DNA from: a bacterium
GTDB taxonomy: Bacteria > Planctomycetota > Planctomycetia > Isosphaerales > Isosphaeraceae
Direction of reading: 5' to 3'
Length of the DNA stretch: 64,000 bases
Assembly (NCBI GenBank): GCA_016125085.1
Contig: WGMM01000007.1
Coordinates: 433,383-497,382 of the forward strand
Below are positions 17,273 to 26,784 of the stretch, piece after piece (the stretch's first letter is position 1; each line of letters opens with the position of its first letter). Below the pieces are notes generated by a model. The model made no database searches, was not told the origin of the DNA, and was given only the letters and a program-made list of their open reading frames with translations. The position numbers and the translations under genes are program-made.

Positions 17273-17432
17273 GAGCGTTTGTCCTACGATCCGTGGACGA
17301 GAGATCCTGATTGACGAAGCCGCTCCTGGCACCGATGAGTCCATCCTGGACATTTCCGACCGATTCGCCTTTCGTCATGAACCGGCAATCCCGCCGGCCC
17401 ATGAACGAAGCTTTACGAAACTTCGCTACGCC

Positions 17433-18872
17433 TCAGCGTCGCATGGTTCCGTTGGCAGCCTGCGTGTTGAGGATCGTGATCGATCCGCGATACAGGCTGT
17501 TCGAACGTACGATGTAGTACGTAAGTTGCTGGGCTCCTGAAACTTCCGGCTGCCGCAGGATATGCAGCACGTTATCCGGCAGAATCGTTTCCCAGTGCCT
17601 TTCGCCCACCGAAAGGCCGATCAGGATGTCCCCTGGCTGGATCGATGCCCGATCCGCGGAACTTCCCGGCAGCACGTCGGATACGTACAGCCCGCCATGC
17701 AGTTCCCGGCTCACGGGCGATACCGTGGCGGCACTGACCGGCCGTGTCTTCACGCCAAGCAACCACCAGATCTGGTCGCCGGCATCAGGCTGGGCTCGGG
17801 AAAGGGCCCGCACCGCGAGCTGCGTACTCACTTCCGAACCGTCGCGCTTGACGACGACAGCCACGGGCACGTCCGATTGCGACTCGAGCAGGGCACGCTC
17901 AAGATCGAGAGGATTGCGCGTTTCGAGTTCGCCGACCCGAACGATCTGATCGCCGGGTTTGATGCCCGCCTTTTCGCCAGGGCTCGTGCTCTGCACCTGA
18001 CTGACGAGTAACCGGACGCCTTCGTCATCAGGACGCGACTCTGTGGCGATACCATGCCAGGTCGCCGCAAGCCGTCTGGTGGAAAGCATTTCGGCCGCTG
18101 AGCGGAGCACGTCGTCTATCGGCAGTGCGAAGCCGATGCCCTGAGCACCCGCACGCACAGCCACGTTGATCCCGACCAGCTCGCCTTTGATGTTCACCAG
18201 AGGGCCGCCGGAATTGCCTGGATTGATGCAGGCATCGGTCTGGATCAGGTTGCGATAAACCTGGTCGTCCGAGAGAGTTACGTTTCGGCCAAGGGCACTG
18301 ATGATGCCGACGGAGACGGTATTCTCGTAGCCGAATGCATTGCCGACTGTGATGACGTCCTCTCCGACCATCAGATCCGAAGAGGTGCCGATCAAGGCTT
18401 CCGTCAGCGGTCGTGGCGAATCGACTTTCAGAATCGCGAGATCCATCACCGGGTCGGACTGGATCACCCGAGCGGGTAAAGTCGTACCAGCACCGTCGTT
18501 CAGGCGGACTTCGATCCCCTCAACACGATCGACGACGTGATGATTCGTAATGATGAAGCCGCGGCGATCCAGAACCACGCCGGTTCCCATACCGCTGACT
18601 CTTGACCTGGTGCTCTCCTCAGGCGAGAACGGCCAGCGGGCGTTCGACGCGGACAGCTTCTCGCTGGCGATCGAGACGACGGCAGGCTGAATCCGGGCCA
18701 CGGCCTCCACCACGGCCGTCTTGCGGGCCGGTGATACCCGGGACGCAGCCCGGGCAGGTGATGGAGACAGCCCGCCCGCGACGAAAGTCGCGATGAGCAT
18801 GCAGGCAAGGCCTCGTCCGGTCCATCCGGTACGATGTCGAAACGAAGCCGAAAATGACGTTCGCAGGTTCAC
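17433..18872 (-). CDS. HtrA/DegP-type serine protease with two PDZ domains
   Basis: 479 residues from a GTG at 18872, selected because GGAGG lies 10 nt upstream and because it gives a clean signal peptide (basic start, then GLACMLIATFVAGGL, cleavage near ARA). An ATG at 18911 is in frame but has poorer spacing. The trypsin-like domain holds the triad H112 (ITNHHVVD), D144 (VMDLAILK) and S221 (NPGNSGGPL). Two PDZ domains follow at about 270-355 (SPGEKAGIKPGDQIV) and 390-470 (PGSSADRASIQPGDILIG). It should act in the periplasm as a protease or chaperone for misfolded envelope proteins. The second PDZ is divergent. Confidence 0.92.
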   Translation of the reverse strand: MNLRTSFSASFRHRTGWTGRGLACMLIATFVAGGLSPSPARAASRVSPARKTAVVEAVARIQPAVVSIASEKLSASNARWPFSPEESTRSRVSGMGTGVVLDRRGFIITNHHVVDRVEGIEVRLNDGAGTTLPARVIQSDPVMDLAILKVDSPRPLTEALIGTSSDLMVGEDVITVGNAFGYENTVSVGIISALGRNVTLSDDQVYRNLIQTDACINPGNSGGPLVNIKGELVGINVAVRAGAQGIGFALPIDDVLRSAAEMLSTRRLAATWHGIATESRPDDEGVRLLVSQVQSTSPGEKAGIKPGDQIVRVGELETRNPLDLERALLESQSDVPVAVVVKRDGSEVSTQLAVRALSRAQPDAGDQIWWLLGVKTRPVSAATVSPVSRELHGGLYVSDVLPGSSADRASIQPGDILIGLSVGERHWETILPDNVLHILRQPEVSGAQQLTYYIVRSNSLYRGSITILNTQAANGTMRR

Positions 18873-19376
18873 GATCGAGAGTCCTCCATGACGGACTCGC
18901 TGGACATCCATGCTCCGTCAGCATCAGGCATTCCAGTCTTTCGACTTTCCGCTCGCGATGCCGCCGGGATGCATTCCGCCAGGCCCGAATCATCGAGCCT
19001 CGCGCCCCCTCCGCCGGGTCGGACCGATACTCCGGTCTTCCAGCGTGACTCCCCCGACGAACTCCCCCCGGAGTCACTGTCAGTGAATTCGTGTCACGCA
19101 TTCGAACCACAATTCGGCCCACGCTATCCATCGGCATCCCGCCCGTCTTGCCTACTGGCCCAAATCGCCGATTTCTTGCCGGGTCGACTCCAATCTCCGA
19201 TTTCTCCACAAAGATTGCCTATCTTCACATGGTTCGGAATGTCATTCGTCTCCTGGATGGGCGAAATCCGCAAGAACGCTTATAAAGACTGAAGAATCTC
19301 AAAGGTCGTCCGCATCGTGTATGCTTGACTGCTGACGAGCCACGCCATGCTTCCGACCACTCGAATCAGGTGAGAA
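18873..19376. other. Intergenic region between divergent htrA-like and TPR genes
   Basis: About 500 bases with no convincing gene on either strand. It contains an inverted repeat GTGACTCC (19045-19052) / GGAGTCAC (19070-19077) with a 17-nt C-rich loop, 170 bases upstream of the protease start, which could be an operator. A TATAAA at 19281 precedes the TPR gene but lacks a -35 partner. Nothing else stands out. Confidence 0.5.
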
Positions 19377-19700
19377 ATGGCCGAAAAAAGTCCGAAACGC
19401 ATCGCCCTCGAGGCGAGTCTGGCAGATGATCCCCGCGATACCTTCCTGCGTTATGGCCTGGCCATGCAATGCCTCAGGGAAGGGGATACGGATGAAGGCC
19501 GCGAGAGACTCAAGGCCCTGATCGCCGATCATCCCGACGATAGCGTGCCGGCCTATCAGCAACTGGGGCAGTCGTTTGCGGAAACCGACGAACTGGAACA
19601 CGCCCGTTACTGGCTCGAACTGGGCATCGAAAAGGCCAGGAAAATCGGCGATTCTCACGCCGCCGCCGAGATGCAGGGCCTGCTCGATACGCTCGTCTGA
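19377..19700 (+). CDS. Small TPR-type protein
   Basis: 107 residues. Two to three TPR-like helical pairs are visible: DPRDTFLRYGLAMQCLREG, a segment centred on DSVPAYQQLGQSFAETDELEHA, and YWLELGIEKARKIGD. No signal peptide or membrane segment, so a cytoplasmic adaptor is likely. AGGTGAGAA sits directly before the ATG. The gene is convergent with pyruvate kinase (32 bases between stops) and stands alone; no partner is indicated. Confidence 0.8.
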   Translation: MAEKSPKRIALEASLADDPRDTFLRYGLAMQCLREGDTDEGRERLKALIADHPDDSVPAYQQLGQSFAETDELEHARYWLELGIEKARKIGDSHAAAEMQGLLDTLV

Positions 19701-19732
19701 TCGATCGATTCAATCGATGTGAGAGCGGATCA

Positions 19733-21283
19733 TCACGCCTTCGGCCGGAGATCCGGCCCGACTTCGTGAATGTACAGGGCATTGTGCCCAGGCTTGTTGG
19801 CGATTGCCCCGCGCAGGTGCACGACCTTGTCGCCCGGTTCGAGCAGGGCGCGATCCATGGCCCAGTCCAGGGCGACCTGCAGATTCTCGTCCGGCTCGCC
19901 GTATCTCGTCAGGGGCAGGGGCTCCACGCCCCAGGCCAGAGCCAGAGCCTTGATGGCATCCGGGTTGTCCGACAGTGCCACGATCGGAATGTCCAGCCGC
20001 AGCTTCGAAAGTGCGAACGCCGCCAGGCCGGAGCGGGTGACGACGACAACAAGCCTCGGCTGAATCTGCTTCACGAGTTCCGCGACGGTGTGCACCATGG
20101 CCGCCGTAATCGGCGTCACGCGGGCCCAGTTCGTGGTTCGCATCGTATGAACCGAAGCCACTCGCCTGCCGACCTTCTCGTCCGTCGATGCGAAAGCCTC
20201 CGCACGCTGCACGATCTGGCTCATCGTCCTCACGGCCAGGACCGGATCACGCCCGACAGCCGTTTCGCCCGAGAGCATCACGGCATCGGTTCCGTCCAGC
20301 ACGGCATTGAAAACATCGGCAGCCTCGGCTCGTGTCGGAATCGACGAAAACTCCATACTGCCGAGCATTTGGGTCGCCGTGATGACTGGCAGGCCGGCCC
20401 TGGCGGCTTCGGCGATGATCCGCTTCTGGGCCGCTGGCACCTGGGCGATATCCAGCTCGACTCCCAAGTCGCCCCGGGCAACCATCAGCGCGTCGACCTC
20501 TTCGAGAATCGCATCGAGATTGCCGAGAGCAGCAGGCTTTTCGATTTTGGCGATAATGCGGGCCGAGATGTTTCTTTGTTTGAGTTCCATCCGCAGCTGG
20601 CGGACGTCGGCGGCCTGCCGTACGAACGAAAGTGCGATGAACGACACAGGATGCTCGATCGCCCAGTCGAGGTCGACGATATCCTTGGCCGTCAAAGCCT
20701 TGATGCGTCCGCCGCCGCCCGGCAGGTTGATTCCCTGCCGGTTCCTCAACCGTCCGGGCATCAGGTTTTTGAGGATGGCCCGGCGCTGCCCGGGCCAGGC
20801 CTCGACGACCGTCATCGTCAGGGTGCCATCGGCGAAAAGCACGCGCTGGCCTGCTTCGAGATCTTCGAAAAGTTCCTCGACCGGACAGACGAGACTTTTC
20901 GAGCCGGGTTTTTCGGGGGCATCGAAGTCGACCGAATCGGCACACGTCAGTTCGAATCGTTCGTCCACCTGGCATTCCAGGGCCTCGTCGCCGGGGACGA
21001 TCGTCCCCAGGCGGATCTTCGGTCCGGAAAGGTCCATGAGCACGGCCACGGACCTGCCGGTTTCCTCACGCACCCGGCGGATGTGATTCCAGACTTCGGC
21101 ATGCTCGGCATGCGTGCCGTGCGAGAAGTTCAGGCGGAAGACGTCGACGCCCGCGATCGCCAGTCGGCGGATCGAATCATAATCACGACTTGCAGGTCCG
21201 ATGGTTGCGACAATTTTGGTGCGGGTCGACCCGGGCGGTTCCGCCGAAGCGGGTACGGATGGCGAGTTCGATGGCCGTGTCAT
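19733..21283 (-). CDS. pyk: Pyruvate kinase
   Basis: 516 residues from the ATG at 21283 (AGGGA about 11 nt upstream); an extension to 21442 is open but adds 53 residues unlike the family. The barrel domain shows TKIVATIGPASR, FRLNFSHG, MDLSGPKIRLG, IAKIEKPAALGNLDAI, MVARGDLGVEL and the signature TATQMLGSM, with DAVMLSGETAVGRDP closing the active site. The C-terminal domain has VVVVTRSGLAAF. It makes pyruvate and ATP from phosphoenolpyruvate and ADP in the cytoplasm. An extra C-terminal part containing a post-synthesis-like PGDKVVHLRGAIANKPGHN segment is normal for many bacterial enzymes. Enolase, the preceding glycolytic step, is 3.6 kb away on the other strand. Confidence 0.96.
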   Translation of the reverse strand: MTRPSNSPSVPASAEPPGSTRTKIVATIGPASRDYDSIRRLAIAGVDVFRLNFSHGTHAEHAEVWNHIRRVREETGRSVAVLMDLSGPKIRLGTIVPGDEALECQVDERFELTCADSVDFDAPEKPGSKSLVCPVEELFEDLEAGQRVLFADGTLTMTVVEAWPGQRRAILKNLMPGRLRNRQGINLPGGGGRIKALTAKDIVDLDWAIEHPVSFIALSFVRQAADVRQLRMELKQRNISARIIAKIEKPAALGNLDAILEEVDALMVARGDLGVELDIAQVPAAQKRIIAEAARAGLPVITATQMLGSMEFSSIPTRAEAADVFNAVLDGTDAVMLSGETAVGRDPVLAVRTMSQIVQRAEAFASTDEKVGRRVASVHTMRTTNWARVTPITAAMVHTVAELVKQIQPRLVVVVTRSGLAAFALSKLRLDIPIVALSDNPDAIKALALAWGVEPLPLTRYGEPDENLQVALDWAMDRALLEPGDKVVHLRGAIANKPGHNALYIHEVGPDLRPKA

Positions 21284-21637
21284 GCTCGTTTTTTCCCTGG
21301 TGCGGCTCGCCGTTCCGGAGCACTGGCTTGCTCTCGACCCGAGGCTGCCGGTTTCGCATCGCAATCCTTTGGTGCATTGTGGAAAGAAACTTGATCGAAA
21401 CACAACCCCTGCGAAATTCGGAACCGATAAGGCATGCCTCATTGCGAATAGACGATAGGATCGTCGCGGTCAATCGGGTTCTTGTGCCGACTTCCGGTTG
21501 ACGACCGGTGAGACGTACGGAACAATATCGCGGTACGTAGTCTGGAGCATCGTATTCGCGAAGATCGCAAGTCGAACGTATGGTTGCGGTTTTGCGTTCG
21601 CTCCGGCCCCCGTTCCACGAGTGAGGCTCAAGCCGGC
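21284..21637. other. Divergent promoter region between pyk and the unknown envelope pair
   Basis: About 350 bases without a gene. It holds the leader of pyk on the minus strand and a candidate sigma-70-type promoter on the plus strand (described separately at 21498-21526). No RNA gene or repeat was seen. Confidence 0.5.
21498..21526 (+). promoter_or_regulatory. Candidate promoter with flanking inverted repeat
   Basis: TTGACG (21498-21503), 17 bases, then AACAAT (21521-21526) resembles a sigma-70 promoter for the gene at 21638. ACGTAC (21513-21518) and GTACGT (21533-21538) form an inverted repeat spanning the -10 box, placed well for a repressor. Confidence 0.42.
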
Positions 21638-23602
21638 ATGTCCAAATCCCTGCGCCGATCTCTGGCATTTTTGTGTCTGGCGACGGGGTCGTTCGTTTTC
21701 GTCAAACTGGTGCGTCTCTCTCCGCCAGCGGCCTCGAAATCCGAACCATCCGTGCAAATCGCCGTCGACGACTACGTTTCCGAGAAATCCCGGCTCATCG
21801 CAAAGTACGCGTCCGATCCCGAATCGGCGGCACTCGTTCAGCGGGTACTCGAGAAATACGCCCAGTCCGCGATCAATCTGGAAAAGACGGACGGTCTGCG
21901 AGGGTTGAAGCTTCTCGATCTTCTCGATCTCGAAGCGCTCTACCTTTACGAACGCTATCCGAAAGACTTTCGCCGCCTTTGCGGCCTTGTCGACGAAAAA
22001 GCCGCGGCCAGAATCCTTCTCACCTGGCGCGATTATCTCGGCCTCAAGCGGGCGGACGAAACCGATCGCGCTCTCTGGATCGCCGAACTGGAGCGACTTT
22101 CGCCCAGCCGCCGCGCTCTGGTCGAAAAATATCCGGAACTCCTGCCTCTGATGATGAGCGAACCGGAGGCCGTCGCATCGCTGGTCGATCGGACCGAATC
22201 CGATCCCGACGATCTGCGTGATTCGCTGATCGCCCTCCAGCTCGTCAGCCTGAAAGAGGGCCCGCGAAGCCTGAGGAAAATCGTCGATACACTCGAACGG
22301 CATCCGAAATGGGCCCTGGAAGCGTTACGGCAGCGCGGTCCCGAAGGGCTCCTCCTGGTCAGCATTTTCGGCGACGTCATCGAAAGTCTCTCGAACGATT
22401 CGATCCTGAACGATTCCCTGATCGCCCTGCATGTTTCCTGCGAAGATAGCCAGATTTATCTGCGTGATCATTCGCCACAGTCGCTCGCGGCACATCTGCG
22501 GCATCTTTCCGCAGTGGGGCTGTTGACGAAAGTGGCGGATCACCCGAACGCCCTGCGGCTGACGCTTGATTATGGCGACCGCGGCGAAGCGGCCGTTCGT
22601 GCCGCGGGTGCCGATGCCGCCGAGATCGTTTATCAGGTTTATTCGGACTCGGTTCTCAGGCGGCAGGCGGTCGAATCGCTGGCCGATCACGGCAGTCAGG
22701 CGGCTCTAGTTCTCGAAAAATACGCGCCGGATCATCAATTCCGCGAAATTCTCCGGCGTGACGGGTCCGCCGTCATCCCACCGATCGCCCGCAGCGACAT
22801 GAATCCCGATCTGGTCGCACGTCTTCGATCCAAAAACGAGCGAACGGTCGTGGAATCTCTGGCTCTGGGTGTGATGTCGCTTAGCGGCGACAGTGGTCAG
22901 GCGGCGATCCGCATGATTTACGAGGACGGACTGCCACGAGCTGCGCAGGTCTACGACGCGGAACTCTCGGCGGTCGAATTCCTTCCGTTGTATGACTTGA
23001 CGCATCTCGCGAACGTCCTGGCCCATGGTTACGCACCCACCTCCGGCGAATGGACCTGGGCGATGTTCGATGGTGCGTTCGTCGTGGCGGATGTGCTCGG
23101 CCTGGCCGCCCTTCAGCCGGAAGCCGTTGCCGCCTCGGAAATGACTCGCGGCCAGATCAAGAATGTGGCCAAGGCTGGTGCCCGTGAAGCGGCCGAATCT
23201 CTCGGCAACCGCTCCGTGCGTGCAGCGGTCGAAACAGGTCATCAGGGTGCTTCTCAGGCGGCCCGCCGGGCCGGGACATGGTACTCCGTACGCCAGGCCG
23301 GTGGCCTTTCCCGCGTGCTCTCGCAACTGCCGAGGGCGATGGACAAAATGGGGCTTGAAGGGATCGAATCGTTCGCACGCCCCCTCGCCCGCAAAGCCGG
23401 CCTGACTCTCAGCCGGTTCGAACCTTTGCGATTCATGAAAGATGGCCGGGAAGTGCTGATGAGCATTCCCCGTGAACGAGGCATGAAATATCTTGCCGTC
23501 GAAGGTGCTCAGGCGGGGGTCGGGCTGGCGGCATTCTGGAAGATGGAAGAACATCTGGCTTCGCGACGTGGAGACACTGAAGGAAGCCCGAGCGCCCGGT
23601 GA
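21638..23602 (+). CDS. Membrane-anchored helical-repeat protein of unknown function (pair gene 1)
   Basis: 654 residues from the ATG at 21638, chosen over an upstream in-frame start at 21584 because GAGG lies 12 nt before it and it places the hydrophobic segment (SLAFLCLATGSFVFVKLVRL) at the N-terminus as an anchor or signal. The body is helical with degenerate repeated segments, for example LERHPKWALEALRQRGPEGL followed by VSIFGDVIESL, and KVADHPNALRLTLDYGDRG. The C-terminal third is Ala/Gly/Arg-rich with a hydrophobic stretch around FDGAFVVADVLGLAAL. No known family recognised. The next gene begins 95 nt downstream and its product contains a matching module (KYPGRADAMIRGMGAEGL), so the two probably act together in the envelope. 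Confidence 0.75.
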   Translation: MSKSLRRSLAFLCLATGSFVFVKLVRLSPPAASKSEPSVQIAVDDYVSEKSRLIAKYASDPESAALVQRVLEKYAQSAINLEKTDGLRGLKLLDLLDLEALYLYERYPKDFRRLCGLVDEKAAARILLTWRDYLGLKRADETDRALWIAELERLSPSRRALVEKYPELLPLMMSEPEAVASLVDRTESDPDDLRDSLIALQLVSLKEGPRSLRKIVDTLERHPKWALEALRQRGPEGLLLVSIFGDVIESLSNDSILNDSLIALHVSCEDSQIYLRDHSPQSLAAHLRHLSAVGLLTKVADHPNALRLTLDYGDRGEAAVRAAGADAAEIVYQVYSDSVLRRQAVESLADHGSQAALVLEKYAPDHQFREILRRDGSAVIPPIARSDMNPDLVARLRSKNERTVVESLALGVMSLSGDSGQAAIRMIYEDGLPRAAQVYDAELSAVEFLPLYDLTHLANVLAHGYAPTSGEWTWAMFDGAFVVADVLGLAALQPEAVAASEMTRGQIKNVAKAGAREAAESLGNRSVRAAVETGHQGASQAARRAGTWYSVRQAGGLSRVLSQLPRAMDKMGLEGIESFARPLARKAGLTLSRFEPLRFMKDGREVLMSIPRERGMKYLAVEGAQAGVGLAAFWKMEEHLASRRGDTEGSPSAR

Positions 23603-23697
23603 TCGGCGGAACCGATTTCCGGGCACGCGACCCTATGGATCGTTCAGGATGCCAGACTTGCGTCCTGCGATTTTTCGAGCGGAGAAAGGTTGACGAC

Positions 23698-24675
23698 ATG
23701 GCAGGCGCGATCGGAAAACGCTGCGTGAATCTGGTGCACCGCCGCGCGGGTTGGATCGCCACCAGCCTCGTCGCGCTCATTTCGCTGACTCCGACCTTCG
23801 CCACGGCCGGCGTTTTGTCCTGGCTTGACGACGTCGTCCAGGCAAGCGTGCGTCAGGCCGACCCCGACCTGGCGGCACGCCGTTCCGGCAGGCTCTTCGC
23901 AAAAGAAACCGCCGAACTGGGCGAAAATGGCCTGGAGACGATCGTCCGCCGCAGTGAAGACCTTGGCCGGAGCATCCGCAAAGCTGACGAACCGGCTTCA
24001 GCCCTGCTCGACGCCCGGTTTGACCGGCTCATCGACGGCGATGCCGACCTGGCCCGTGAATTCGCCCGGCTTTCGCCCGCGGAGCGTAAGTTCGTCGTCG
24101 AAATGGGCGAAACCGCCCAGAATCTCGCCCGAAAATATCCCGGCCGGGCCGATGCCATGATTCGTGGCATGGGTGCCGAAGGTCTCTCGGCCGTAGCCGT
24201 TTATGGCGACGATGTCGCAGCGGTTCTGGCCGCTGAAGGCCCACAGGCCGTGAACGTGCTGCGGCGCACAGGCCGCCCCGGCTGGAAATTCTTCACCGAA
24301 ACAGTTCTGCCCAACAAGAACAAGCTGGCCGCCGCGGGCGTGCTGACGGCATTCATGGTCGCTCCGGAACAATTCGTGGACATGGCCGGACAGGCGACCG
24401 ACTTCGCCGTTCGCCAGTTCGCTTCGGCCGGCATCCAGCTTGCCACCGCGATCGGTGGCGGGGCCGTCAGCGGGCTCGAAACGGCTGTCGGAAGCTGGCT
24501 CGAATCCCAGGGCCTCAACTTCACAGCAGTCCGTTATCTCGGTATGCTCGCCGCGGCCTGGCTGGTGATCGTTTCCGCAATGGTCGTCATCGGACTCCCG
24601 GCCCGAATCGCCACGGCTCCGGTACGAGCGGCCATCTGGCCGTTCCGAAGACTGGCCCGAGCGATCCGAAACTGA
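23698..24675 (+). CDS. Exported protein with C-terminal membrane span, unknown function (pair gene 2)
   Basis: 325 residues from the ATG at 23698, which has GGAGAAAGG 8 nt upstream; an earlier in-frame start is possible but weaker. A signal peptide (TSLVALISLTPTFATA) is followed by a charged helical region, the module LARKYPGRADAMIRGMGAEG with VAVYGDDVAAVLAAEGPQA, a hydrophobic stretch near AGVLTAFMVAPEQF, and a strong membrane span close to the C-terminus (YLGMLAAAWLVIVSAMVVIG) ending in a basic tail. The shared module with the preceding protein suggests common ancestry and a joint function. Not recognised as any described family. A weak inverted repeat at 24707-24737 may end the transcript. 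Confidence 0.78.
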   Translation: MAGAIGKRCVNLVHRRAGWIATSLVALISLTPTFATAGVLSWLDDVVQASVRQADPDLAARRSGRLFAKETAELGENGLETIVRRSEDLGRSIRKADEPASALLDARFDRLIDGDADLAREFARLSPAERKFVVEMGETAQNLARKYPGRADAMIRGMGAEGLSAVAVYGDDVAAVLAAEGPQAVNVLRRTGRPGWKFFTETVLPNKNKLAAAGVLTAFMVAPEQFVDMAGQATDFAVRQFASAGIQLATAIGGGAVSGLETAVGSWLESQGLNFTAVRYLGMLAAAWLVIVSAMVVIGLPARIATAPVRAAIWPFRRLARAIRN

Positions 24676-24789
24676 GAATTCCCCGATCCGGATCACCGAT
24701 CTCTCTCGCCTTGCCGGTCGTCGTACTGGACAAGGCGATGCCATTTCGGCGAAACTGCCGCGTGGCGATTCGATCAGTCTGAACAGCCT

Positions 24790-24808
24790 GTAACCTGATC
24801 ACGGTTAC
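24790..24808. promoter_or_regulatory. Operator-like palindrome upstream of enolase
   Basis: GTAACC and GGTTAC flank a 7-nt centre that itself contains TGATCA. The element lies about 100 bases before the enolase start, a fitting place for a regulator site, but no regulator is known. Confidence 0.3.
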
Positions 24809-24857
24809 TGGATGAAGGCTTTGCCGACTCGCCAGAACCTGGCCTCTCCCACGATGA

Positions 24858-26228
<1,371 letters not shown>

Positions 26229-26784
26229 TACCGATCGATCCGCCCGGCGGCAGATCGAAGCACTGAAGATGACCGTTACGAAGAATACCCATCGGGAGGA
26301 AGAGGTAGCCTGGCTGCCTTTTTCTCCTGATCGCTTTTTGCTCACACCAGGAGAATTTCAGCACGAATTCGACAATTCGGAATGACAGCGAAATCGCTTT
26401 CCTTCGAATTCTTATGCATCACGCCAGGTTCAATTCGTTCAACTGGCACTGGTGCGGGCTCGCTCGTTTCAATGGAAAACCAAAACGACCCTTGTCGGAT
26501 CCGGTATCTCCGATTGGAATCATATTCCTGCCGAATATGAGGTTACAGTCCATCCCCAGGCGTGGTCCGGCGCGAAGGTTGGTCGATGTTCGAAGATCGG
26601 ATCGCTGCAATCGTCGCATTCTTACATTTGTGCGCCTCTTTTCTTTCTCGACGGTTCGATATACTTGAATAGTCATATGGTCGATTTCCCTTCCTCTCGA
26701 AGCGAAAGTCTGCAATTCTCAAGCAGCCGTCAGGTTCGCTTCGGATAGTCCCCTTATGAGTGTCCGGTCCGATCGGAAACGGAA
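26229..26784. other. Long intergenic region after enolase
   Basis: 556 bases with no supported gene. It contains the enolase terminator at its start and the 5' leader of the first tandem kinase at its end. A TATACT at 26660 could be a -10 box but lacks a clear -35. No RNA structure could be assigned. Confidence 0.5.
26305..26324 (+). terminator. Rho-independent terminator of enolase
   Basis: GGTAG (26305-26309) and CTGCC (26315-26319) form a short stem (one G-U pair) directly followed by five T residues, 77 bases past the enolase stop. It is the only hairpin in the window with a proper T-run. Confidence 0.5.

Noticed and set aside
19766..21394. Open frame of 542 codons antisense to pyk
   Set aside because: Shadow of pyruvate kinase; composition unlike a real protein.
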